Source of the DNA: an uncultured Lachnospiraceae bacterium
GTDB lineage: Bacteria; Bacillota; Clostridia; Lachnospirales; Lachnospiraceae
Reading direction: 5' to 3'
Length of the DNA stretch: 13,801 nt
Assembly (NCBI GenBank): GCA_948468325.1
Contig: CAOKHR010000031.1
Location: forward strand, 1 to 13,801
A model generated the notes under the pieces. That model was not told the DNA's origin, did not search any database, and saw only the letters and a list, made by a program, of their open reading frames with translations. Both the position numbers and the translations under genes were made by a program. Of the stretch, positions 1 to 6,295 are shown piece after piece. Every line of letters starts with the position of its first letter. Within the stretch, counting starts at the first letter, position 1.

Positions 1-600
1 AATGCGCCTGGACAAATCACTCGCTTCATTAACGGCTTCCGCCGCAGCAATCATACTGTCAAGAGGCCGAAATGCTTTCTTAATGATCAGGTAACTTCCC
101 AACGCTGCCAATGCCAAAAAAGCAGGCATCGCTACCAGAGATACTTTCAGCAAATCCCGGGCTGTCTGTTTATTCTTTGGCGCTTCCATAAAACCACGAA
201 GCCAGAAGCCATTCTCCCAGCCCGCAGGCAGCCAGACGTCAAGTACCAGATACTTCTCCTCTCCCACAGAAACTATACGGGTTAATCCATTTTGAAAAGG
301 TTCTTCTACAGAAAAAGAAACCGGCGGCTGACCGGCAAGCAGCGCTTCACTCTTGCTGTAAACCAAAGTTGACACTCCGTTTCGGTAAAAATGAAATTCT
401 TCTCCCAGATCCAGCCTGTTCCGTACCATGTTTACCTGTTTTAAATTGCTTTTTATGACCATTGACAATTGCGACATGGCAGTCTTAGATGCTACTGCAT
501 TACTGATAGATATTGTAAAAAACAAAAGAAGTGCGGCAAGCAGCGCCGAAAGAATCGTCAGCCAAACAGTAATTCTCGCTTTAACCGAATAATTTTTCAT
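1..600 (-). CDS. Sensor histidine kinase, N-terminal part (runs off left edge)
   Basis: The first 200 residues of a membrane sensor kinase are visible; the DHp and ATPase domains lie outside the window. Reading from the ATG at 600, there is a transmembrane helix at about residues 10-35, an extracytoplasmic sensor region of about 115 residues, a second transmembrane helix at about 152-173, and the start of a HAMP linker with RPLDSMIAAAEAV and then DLSRRI at the edge. This is the usual layout of EnvZ/PhoR-type kinases. The start ATG overlaps the stop of the upstream response regulator as ATGA (597-600), which points to translational coupling and a cognate pair. The sensor region matches no domain I can name, so the stimulus is unknown. 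Kinase identity comes from the architecture, the HAMP start and the adjacent regulator. Confidence 0.88.
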   Translation of the reverse strand, partial: MKNYSVKARITVWLTILSALLAALLLFFTISISNAVASKTAMSQLSMVIKSNLKQVNMVRNRLDLGEEFHFYRNGVSTLVYSKSEALLAGQPPVSFSVEEPFQNGLTRIVSVGEEKYLVLDVWLPAGWENGFWLRGFMEAPKNKQTARDLLKVSLVAMPAFLALAALGSYLIIKKAFRPLDSMIAAAEAVNEASDLSRRI

Positions 601-1286
601 TGTGTTTCTCCCATTTCCTCTTCCCGAAGCACCCATCCGATACCACGAATCGTATGAAGCAGTTTTACACGATGCCCATTGTCAATTTTCTTTCGAAGCC
701 TGCTGATGTATACATCTATATTGTTGGAGCTGCCGGAGTACTCATAATTCCAGATCTGATTTTCCAACTGTTCTCTGGACAAAACAACTCCCTGATTCCG
801 GATCATGTATTCCAGAATAGAAAACTCTTTTGGCAAAAGAGATATTTGTACTCCGTTTCTGCTTGCCGTCATCTGTTTTACATCTATTGTCAGATCCGCT
901 ATGCAAAACTGATTGCTCCGGCTTCCTGCCCGCTTACGGGTCATTGCACGTATTCGTGCAAGCAGTTCATCAAAATCGAATGGCTTGACCAGATAATCAT
1001 CCGCTCCGTAATCCAGTCCTTTTACCCTGTCCGCTACCGCATCTCGTGCCGTAAGGAACATTACGGGAGTTTCTATTCCTTTTTCCCGCAGCTGTTTTAA
1101 CAGCCCATATCCGTCCAGCTTTGGCATCATAATATCCAGTAAGATTGCATCGTACTCTGCACCCAGCAGATACGCCAGTGCTTCTTCGCCGTCAAAACAG
1201 CCGTCTACGCTGTATCCTGCCTTCTTTAAAGTCTTTACAATCAAACGGTTCATATCCTGCGCATCTTCCACTACCAAAACTTTCAC
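597..1286 (-). CDS. OmpR/PhoB-family response regulator
   Basis: DNA-binding partner of the downstream kinase. Numbered from the start chosen here (229 residues), the receiver domain fills about 1-118: acidic pair E7/D8, phospho-acceptor D51 in LLDIMMP, T79 in FLTARD and K101 in VKPFDF. A winged-helix effector domain fills about 124-222, with the typical run NNIDVYISRLRKKID. Length is normal for the family. Start choice: in-frame GTG at 1295, ATG at 1292 and GTG at 1286 are all possible. The AGG of GAAAGGTG lies only 2 bases from the ATG but 8 bases from GTG 1286, and that start gives the family-typical MKVLVVED, so I prefer 1286. The stop overlaps the kinase start. A terminator separates the pair from the GH20 gene upstream. 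The regulon is unknown; the neighbouring GH20 gene is one possible target. Confidence 0.93.
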   Translation of the reverse strand: MKVLVVEDAQDMNRLIVKTLKKAGYSVDGCFDGEEALAYLLGAEYDAILLDIMMPKLDGYGLLKQLREKGIETPVMFLTARDAVADRVKGLDYGADDYLVKPFDFDELLARIRAMTRKRAGSRSNQFCIADLTIDVKQMTASRNGVQISLLPKEFSILEYMIRNQGVVLSREQLENQIWNYEYSGSSNNIDVYISRLRKKIDNGHRVKLLHTIRGIGWVLREEEMGETQ

Positions 1287-1304
1287 TTCCATCACCTTTC
1301 TTTT

Positions 1305-1321
1305 TTGTCTTTATCTGACAA
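1305..1321. repeat. Short inverted repeat upstream of the regulator gene
   Basis: TTGTC at 1305-1309 and GACAA at 1317-1321 form a perfect 5-base inverted repeat with a 7-base spacer. It lies between the putative -10 box and the response-regulator start, close to the expected transcription start. It could be an operator or a small 5' UTR hairpin. It is short enough to occur by chance. Confidence 0.3.
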
Positions 1322-1322
1322 T

Positions 1323-1351
1323 ATTTTATTCTTTTTTTCTGATTTATACAA
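1323..1351 (-). promoter_or_regulatory. Putative sigma-A promoter of the two-component operon
   Basis: On the minus strand TTGTAT (1346-1351) and TAAAAT (1323-1328) are separated by exactly 17 bases, upstream of the response regulator. Each hexamer has mismatches to consensus and the region is A/T-rich, so this is a moderate candidate. Confidence 0.45.
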
Positions 1352-1364
1352 GTGCGCATAAATT

Positions 1365-1402
1365 TAAGGCCCCTGTGATTTATCTTATCACAGAAGGCCT
1401 TA
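1365..1402 (-). terminator. Terminator hairpin after the GH20 gene
   Basis: Two stacked perfect arms form this hairpin: TAAGGCC (1365-1371) with GGCCTTA (1396-1402), and CTGTGAT (1373-1379) with ATCACAG (1387-1393). The loop is 7 bases and there is a small internal bulge. It starts 38 bases beyond the GH20 stop. T-rich sequence lies on both sides but neither is a long clean T run. It separates the GH20 transcript from the two-component operon on the same strand. Confidence 0.7.
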
Positions 1403-1439
1403 TTTTATTTGACTGTGCCGCCTTTTTCCTTTCCGTATT

Positions 1440-3908
1440 CTACTTTACAACTGCCTTTTTCGGAAGTCCGGCCTGCTTGAGAAGCTTCTTATATTTATTT
1501 TTCTTTTTGGCAGGTACGGTTATTTTTGCTTTGGCATTGATTTCGCTGAAAGCCTTTTTCTGAATAGAAGTGATTCCTTTTGCCTTTTTCATGTTGACTT
1601 TTTTAAGTTTACTGCACTGTGCGAAAGCTTCTTTGCCGATTTTTTGTATATTGCTGCCGATGGTTACTGTCCTTAGTTTCTTCATTCCTTTAAATGCTTT
1701 TGCGCCAATCTGGGTAACTTCATAATTAACATCACCAATCATTACAACAGGCGGAATGGCAACCGTCGATAAATTCTTGTTTGCTGTTCCTGTTACAACC
1801 GCTGTCTTTTTGTCTGCATCCAAAACCTTGTAAGTTATTTCTTTCTTAGTTGCTGTTGTGATAATTTCGGGCGCATTTAACGCACTTGCAAGTTCCGCCT
1901 TTTTGGCAGCAAGCAGCGTTTCAATTCCTGCCTGTGAATTTCGTTTTGCTTTTGCAGTATCCTCCTGAAAGGAAGCTGCTGCTGTCAGATTTGCAAACTC
2001 TGACTCTTTTGCTTCTGCACCTTCTGTATTCCCCTCACATTTAAAAATCTCTGCTTTAATTTTGGCTGCTTCCGCCTGCATCCGTGCAGCATTTGCACTC
2101 TTTTCTGCAGCTTCGGCTGCAAGTTTGTTTTCCTCAACACGGGCGGTAAAAAGTTCTTCTTCGGCTTTCAGCTTTTCTATCCTATCCTGCGCCGCTGCCA
2201 CTTTTTGTTCGGCAGCCGCCACACGTCCCTGTGCTGCAGCCAGGATGTTCTGCGCATCCGTCTCAGCTGCTTTTGCCGCCCGTGCATTACTTTCCGCCTC
2301 TCTCAGCTGTTCGTCTAAAACCGAAAGTTTATCTGCCGCCTCAACCGCTCCCAATACATCTGCTTCTTCCAACACTGCAGCGCTTTTTGCACTCGAAATA
2401 AAATCCTCATATGACACCGTATTCTCTGCCTGCGGATCATAATTCCAGGTACGGTAACCGAATGACTTAATATCCGTCATCATGTCAGTTAAAATCATAT
2501 CTAAATCTTTTGCGCCTGCATCATCACACCAGATGGCCATGGATGCTCCAAGAACATTTGCAGCAGCTGCTGACTCCGGTTCTACCTGAGAATTGCCGTT
2601 GAAAAGCAAAGGATTCCATTCCTCAAAAACTCTTTTGGGATTTATAGTCCAGTCATAGCTCTTTAAAACATAGTACATAAAGTCATTATTAAAATTTACC
2701 ACCTGATATTCAGAAGCTTTGGCTCCTTTGCTTTTCCAGTCATTTACAATCACGCTTTTCTTTAACAGCCCTGACTCTCCGGCCTGTCCGTCTACCCAGG
2801 CATAAGCTGTCATTCCCTTACTTTCCACATAATCTACAAGTCCGTTTACATATTCTGCAACTGTCTCGTCGGTACTGCCGTGTGCCGCAAATTCATCTCC
2901 GCCCACGCAGAAATCTGTACATCCATTCTCGTAGAAAAAGTCGATATATTTCTTAATCAGTGCCGCCATAAAATTTTTTGCTTCCGCATTTTCAAGATTT
3001 AATGCATAACACGGGTTGCTGCCGATTCCCCATATACCTATGTTGCGGTATTCCGGAAAATACCATAAGAGCTGCCCTGTATGCCCGGGGCTGTTAAATT
3101 CGGGAATGATATTAATACCGTAAGCTTTTGCATATGTAAGTATCTTTACCATCTCATCCTGCGTCAGATATTTTTCACAATCATAACTATTAATTCCATT
3201 AGCTGCATCAGATGCTCCCTCATTGCATTTTGTCAGAAATTCAGATTCGTCAATTGTACGCGGATTATCTCCCAGATGCTTCATATATTCATGGTCATAT
3301 TCAACTGCGGCGCCGTTTCCGTCATCAAATGAAACGCTCATGTCATCCAGCAGAAAACGAAATCCCTCATCGTTGGAAAAACTCATATACAGCGTATTCA
3401 TCCCGTTCCATGCCATTTCCCGGATAACCGTTTCAAACCATTCTACGCTGAAATATTTTCTGGCACAGTCTACAAATAACGCCCTTATTTTTTGGGAAGG
3501 TATGGAAATTTCTTTATCAGCAACCTGTCCTCTGCTCTCTAGCTGCTTAAGAACGTCACGCAGTCCGTAACCTGCACCTGCCGATTCGGCGGCTTTTACC
3601 GTAACAATGCCATTGTCTGACTCAATACTGTAGCCTTCTTTGCCATAGTCCGCCTGATACTTGTCCCTGTCTATGTCAACCAGTATATCGCCTGTCCGTT
3701 CCTCTTCATTGTAGACTAATTTCACCTCCTGCTCTTTGGCCGCAAACTCATCCCGGATTATCATATATGCCGCAGCCCTTTCTCCCTGCACATTGATTCG
3801 TTCTACTTTACCCGCGGCAGTTCCCTCTGCAGACGCAGATACCGGCAAAGCAGTTAATGCCATGCATACCGTAAGCGCTATCGCAGAAACCTTTGTTTTT
3901 AAACCCAT
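1440..3908 (-). CDS. Secreted GH20 hexosaminidase-like protein with coiled coil and LRR_5 tail
   Basis: An 822-residue exported protein. A signal peptide spans about 1-27 (cleavage after ASA). An N-terminal domain covers about 35-135, and a GH20 (beta/alpha)8 catalytic domain covers about 140-490. Seen directly: IIPEFNSPGHT at 268-277, the catalytic pair D338-E339 in CVGGDEF, and an active-site-type Trp at 460 in MAIWCDD. In GH20 enzymes the aspartate orients the substrate N-acetyl group and the glutamate is the acid/base, so release of terminal GlcNAc/GalNAc or lacto-N-biose-type units from host glycans is likely. The common GH20 motif H-x-GGDE here has Cys334 in place of His. Residues about 525-678 are Ala/Glu/Lys-rich coiled coil, and 690-822 carry BspA-like LRR_5 repeats (IGAKAFKGMKKL, IGKEAFAQCSKL) with a Lys-rich end. 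No LPXTG motif is seen. The start has AGGAGG 6 bases upstream. Confidence 0.88.
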   Translation of the reverse strand: MGLKTKVSAIALTVCMALTALPVSASAEGTAAGKVERINVQGERAAAYMIIRDEFAAKEQEVKLVYNEEERTGDILVDIDRDKYQADYGKEGYSIESDNGIVTVKAAESAGAGYGLRDVLKQLESRGQVADKEISIPSQKIRALFVDCARKYFSVEWFETVIREMAWNGMNTLYMSFSNDEGFRFLLDDMSVSFDDGNGAAVEYDHEYMKHLGDNPRTIDESEFLTKCNEGASDAANGINSYDCEKYLTQDEMVKILTYAKAYGINIIPEFNSPGHTGQLLWYFPEYRNIGIWGIGSNPCYALNLENAEAKNFMAALIKKYIDFFYENGCTDFCVGGDEFAAHGSTDETVAEYVNGLVDYVESKGMTAYAWVDGQAGESGLLKKSVIVNDWKSKGAKASEYQVVNFNNDFMYYVLKSYDWTINPKRVFEEWNPLLFNGNSQVEPESAAAANVLGASMAIWCDDAGAKDLDMILTDMMTDIKSFGYRTWNYDPQAENTVSYEDFISSAKSAAVLEEADVLGAVEAADKLSVLDEQLREAESNARAAKAAETDAQNILAAAQGRVAAAEQKVAAAQDRIEKLKAEEELFTARVEENKLAAEAAEKSANAARMQAEAAKIKAEIFKCEGNTEGAEAKESEFANLTAAASFQEDTAKAKRNSQAGIETLLAAKKAELASALNAPEIITTATKKEITYKVLDADKKTAVVTGTANKNLSTVAIPPVVMIGDVNYEVTQIGAKAFKGMKKLRTVTIGSNIQKIGKEAFAQCSKLKKVNMKKAKGITSIQKKAFSEINAKAKITVPAKKKNKYKKLLKQAGLPKKAVVK

Positions 3909-3944
3909 ATATATCCTCCTCTTTTCTTAAAATTTACTATCTCT

Positions 3945-3974
3945 ATATTACCATATTATAGACGAAATATACAA
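3945..3974 (-). promoter_or_regulatory. Putative promoter of the GH20 gene
   Basis: On the minus strand TTGTAT (3969-3974) and TAATAT (3945-3950) are 18 bases apart. A perfect TATAAT lies inside the spacer (3955-3960), but its matching -35 position holds no good hexamer. Either -10 could be used. The A/T richness of the region limits confidence. Confidence 0.45.
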
Positions 3975-4034
3975 GATTAACCGACTTATACCGGCATATT
4001 TTTATATCCGTTATCCACCAGTGTTCTGACCGAC

Positions 4035-4044
4035 TGGCTGGCCA
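4035..4044 (+). promoter_or_regulatory. 10-base motif shared by both collagen-gene upstream regions, copy 1
   Basis: TGGCTGGCCA lies 96 bases before the first collagen-like gene. The identical 10-mer recurs at 6248-6257 before the second one. It contains the palindrome TGGCCA. Such a GC-rich word repeated in two A/T-rich intergenic regions suggests a regulator site, identity unknown. Confidence 0.4.
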
Positions 4045-4080
4045 TAAATGGTATTCTCCATTACAGTTACCCTCGTAAAA

Positions 4081-4108
4081 AACGAATTCTTTTTTTATGC
4101 ATATAATT
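4081..4108 (+). promoter_or_regulatory. Candidate promoter of collagen-like gene 1 (sigma-K-like or sigma-A -10)
   Basis: CATATAATT at 4100-4108 is one base from the sigma-K -10 pattern CATAnnnTA. AACG at 4081-4084 is one base from the -35 pattern mACm, with a 15-base gap. The same bases contain a perfect TATAAT (4102-4107), but no sigma-A -35 is seen. Either reading places the transcription start about 25 bases before the gene. Confidence 0.35.
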
Positions 4109-4140
4109 CATTATGATAAGAATCAACGAGGTGATTTTAA

Positions 4141-5016
4141 TTGAATAACTATAATTTAAACTGGCTGTTTAATCCGCCGAATCTATTCGGTATGCAAAGA
4201 ACTCCCAATAGAAATCTCTCCCAAAACACGTCTCATAATTCTCCGGCTTCTGAAACTGCAGAAACTAAATTTTCCGACTGTCCGGATGAATGTGAGAATC
4301 CAAAACCGCAAAGCTGCCCTTGTGATTGTACAAAACCGGAGCATCAAAACTGTCCCTGCAATTGTGGAAAACCGGGGCCTGCGGGACCCAGAGGAGAACC
4401 CGGCCCTCCAGGATGTCCAGGCGAACGGGGTGAACCGGGACCACAAGGACCCAGAGGAGAACCCGGCCCTCCAGGATGTCCGGGCGAACGGGGCGAACCG
4501 GGACCACAGGGAGTTACGGGACCACAAGGACCACAAGGACCGCAAGGCGTAACCGGACCGATGGGACCCTGCGGAGAACAAGGCGCACGCGGCCCTGCGG
4601 GACCTCCAGGGTATCCGCAAAACAACATATTCGCATCGTTTGTTGGACAGGAACTGATTCTTCCGGAAATTGCCGATCTTCCGCTTGAAGTTGACATACC
4701 GGATATAACTGAAACAATCTCTCTCTGCAATGACTCTTCCGTGCTGCTAAAGCCCGGCTTCTATGCTGTTTATTATTATGTTTCTGCGGAAATGAAAAAC
4801 CACGGATTCATAAAGCTCACACCTGTGTTTAATGACTGTATGCAGACCGCATATGCCGGATACGCCAAAGCCGTAAAACGAAAAGAAATACTTGAGATAG
4901 CAAGATATTTTATTGCCGAAATACACAGTGCTTCTACTCTGTATTTTTTATGGCATTCTTCAGCATGCGAATCAAAAATCAACATGAATCTGAGTATTGA
5001 AAAGCTCTTCAGATAA
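4141..5016 (+). CDS. Collagen-like surface protein with Cys-rich N-terminus and C-terminal globular domain
   Basis: A 291-residue protein, probably a spore-surface filament. Order: an N-terminal segment 1-46 rich in Asn/Pro without a signal peptide; a Cys cluster 47-75 containing CPCDCTKP and CPCNCGKP; 28 uninterrupted Gly-X-Y triplets at 76-159, rich in GPP, GEP and GPQ; then a 132-residue domain. That domain contains VLLKPGFYAVYYYVSAE, resembling the C1q/TNF-like trimerising heads of BclA-type proteins, in which collagen stalks trimerise and project from the exosporium. The start codon is TTG with GAGGTG 7 bases upstream; no nearby ATG has as good a site. It is followed after 27 bases by the glycosyltransferase, so the two are probably co-transcribed. 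The stalk contains a 63-base tandem duplication. Spore location is inferred from family resemblance and from the neighbouring BclB-type gene. Confidence 0.85.
   Translation: MNNYNLNWLFNPPNLFGMQRTPNRNLSQNTSHNSPASETAETKFSDCPDECENPKPQSCPCDCTKPEHQNCPCNCGKPGPAGPRGEPGPPGCPGERGEPGPQGPRGEPGPPGCPGERGEPGPQGVTGPQGPQGPQGVTGPMGPCGEQGARGPAGPPGYPQNNIFASFVGQELILPEIADLPLEVDIPDITETISLCNDSSVLLKPGFYAVYYYVSAEMKNHGFIKLTPVFNDCMQTAYAGYAKAVKRKEILEIARYFIAEIHSASTLYFLWHSSACESKINMNLSIEKLFR
4384..4509 (+). repeat. 63-bp tandem duplication within the collagen stalk
   Basis: Copies at 4384-4446 and 4447-4509 differ at only three bases by my reading. Each encodes seven Gly-X-Y triplets (21 residues, GPRGEPGPPGCPGERGEPGPQ), so the frame and triple-helix register are kept. 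Such near-identical copies indicate a recent duplication. Confidence 0.9.
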
Positions 5017-5043
5017 TAAAACTATGAAAACGGGGAAATCAAT

Positions 5044-6120
5044 ATGCCAACAATAAGCCTTTGTATGATTGTTAAAAACGAAGAAAATCATATTGCACGC
5101 TGTCTTGACAGTGTAGCAGAACTCGTAGATGAAATTATTATTGTAGATACCGGTTCCACTGACCGGACGGTAGAAATTGTATCGCATTATACGTCAAAAG
5201 TCTATTCCCATCCATGGACAGATGATTTTTCTGATGCTAGAAATTATTCCTTTTCTAAAGCATCCATGGACTATTGTATGTGGATGGACGCCGACGATAT
5301 TCTGGAAGACACCGAAAAGGATAAATTCCTGCAGTTAAAGCAGGCGCTGACGCCTGATACTGACATTGTAATGATGAAATATCATACCGCTTTTGACGAA
5401 GCCGGAATGCCTTCTTTTTCCTATTTTCGGGAACGATGGATTCGAAACTGTTCCATGTACCGCTGGGTGGGCGCCGTCCATGAAGTAATTCCTCCAAATG
5501 GACGTATCCTATATTCCGATATTGCCATTTGCCACAAAAAACTAAATGCCGGAAATCCGGATCGAAATCTGAATATCTACCAAAAAATGCTTGCAGACGG
5601 AAAAACTCTGGAACCGCGGCAGCAATATTATTATGGACGGGAATTATATTATCACAAACAATACGAAGAAGCTGTTATCGTATTTGAACAGTTTCTTCGC
5701 TCACCGGAAGGATGGATTGAAAATAAAATAGAGGCATGTTCTGTATGTGCTGACTGTTATCATCATCTGGGACAGGAAGATTCCGCACTGATGACTCTTC
5801 TGCGCAGCATGTGCTTTGATCTTCCAAGAGCTGAATTGTGCTGTGAAATCGGAAAACATTTCTTGGAACATGGAAACTTCCCCAATGCCGTCTATTGGTA
5901 TGAAACTGCCCTAAGTATACCTAAAAACAAAAATCTGAGCGGATTTATTCTGCCGGACTGCTATGACTATATCCCATTTTTACAGTTATGCGTCTGCTAT
6001 GACAAAATGGGGAATCGGCAAAAAGCAAAAGAATACAATGAAAAAGCCGGAGCCTGTAAACCTTATTCCAAAGCATATCTTTACAATAAACAATATTTCA
6101 ACAGCCTGCACATCTCCTGA
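5044..6120 (+). CDS. Family 2 glycosyltransferase with TPR-like C-terminal region
   Basis: A 358-residue cytoplasmic enzyme expected to transfer a sugar from a nucleotide-sugar donor. The GT-A domain starts at once with TISLCMIVKNEENHIARCLDSV, then VDTGSTD (34-40), the metal/donor DxD motif as MDADD (D82, D84), and WVGAVHE (141-147), all typical of the GT2 subfamily that carries TPR tails. Residues about 190-345 are helical, with TPR-like stretches such as YYYGRELYYHKQYEEAVIVFEQFL and NFPNAVYWYETALS. No membrane segment is seen, which fits a soluble protein glycosyltransferase better than a polysaccharide polymerase. GGGGAA lies 6 bases before the ATG. It follows the first collagen-like gene by 27 bases and precedes the Thr-rich collagen gene by 175, so O-glycosylation of collagen stalk threonines is the natural inference. 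Donor and acceptor are not shown by the sequence. Confidence 0.9.
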   Translation: MPTISLCMIVKNEENHIARCLDSVAELVDEIIIVDTGSTDRTVEIVSHYTSKVYSHPWTDDFSDARNYSFSKASMDYCMWMDADDILEDTEKDKFLQLKQALTPDTDIVMMKYHTAFDEAGMPSFSYFRERWIRNCSMYRWVGAVHEVIPPNGRILYSDIAICHKKLNAGNPDRNLNIYQKMLADGKTLEPRQQYYYGRELYYHKQYEEAVIVFEQFLRSPEGWIENKIEACSVCADCYHHLGQEDSALMTLLRSMCFDLPRAELCCEIGKHFLEHGNFPNAVYWYETALSIPKNKNLSGFILPDCYDYIPFLQLCVCYDKMGNRQKAKEYNEKAGACKPYSKAYLYNKQYFNSLHIS

Positions 6121-6186
6121 TATTAATTGGAAATAAAATTTTTCTGATATAATTTCCATGCGATGTTTAAAATGTCTCATATTTTC

Positions 6187-6214
6187 AACAAATACATCAA
6201 ATATTCATAAAATA
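6187..6214 (+). promoter_or_regulatory. Candidate sigma-K-type promoter of collagen-like gene 2
   Basis: AACA at 6187-6190 fits the sigma-K -35 pattern mACm. CATAAAATA at 6206-6214 fits the -10 pattern CATAnnnTA exactly, with a 15-base gap. Late mother-cell expression would suit an exosporium protein. The region is very A/T-rich, so chance matches are likely enough to keep this tentative. Confidence 0.4.
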
Positions 6215-6247
6215 TTTTTGTAAAAAGATATTTTTTCAGATTTTTAT

Positions 6248-6257
6248 TGGCTGGCCA
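6248..6257 (+). promoter_or_regulatory. 10-base motif shared by both collagen-gene upstream regions, copy 2
   Basis: TGGCTGGCCA, identical to 4035-4044, lies 38 bases before this gene's ATG. If the promoter at 6187-6214 is right, this copy falls in the transcribed leader, whereas copy 1 is upstream of its promoter. Confidence 0.4.
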
Positions 6258-6295
6258 AGTATCTTTTTCAAAAAATATGAAAGGATGTATTTAAT

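Noticed and set aside
600..1100. Plus-strand open frame of 166 codons opposite the response regulator
   Set aside because: The regulator frame has full family motifs; the antisense product has no recognisable domain and no ribosome site in keeping.
2062..2442. Plus-strand Ala/Ser-rich open frame of 126 codons
   Set aside because: It is antisense to the Ala/Glu/Lys coiled coil of the GH20 protein. The composition is a by-product of that region.
3952..3960. CATATTATA as a sigma-K -10 for the first collagen gene
   Set aside because: It fits CATAnnnTA but lies about 180 bases from the start and overlaps the probable GH20 promoter on the other strand. The candidate at 4081-4108 is better placed.
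4183..4730. Several overlapping open frames on both strands in the first collagen stalk
   Set aside because: Same cause: GC-rich triplet repeats suppress stops in other frames. The Gly-X-Y frame with start site, Cys cluster and globular head is the real gene.
6128..6158. Inverted repeat TGGAAAT / ATTTCCA after the glycosyltransferase as a terminator
   Set aside because: A 7-bp A/T-rich stem with a 17-base loop and no T run after it. Read-through into the second collagen gene remains possible.
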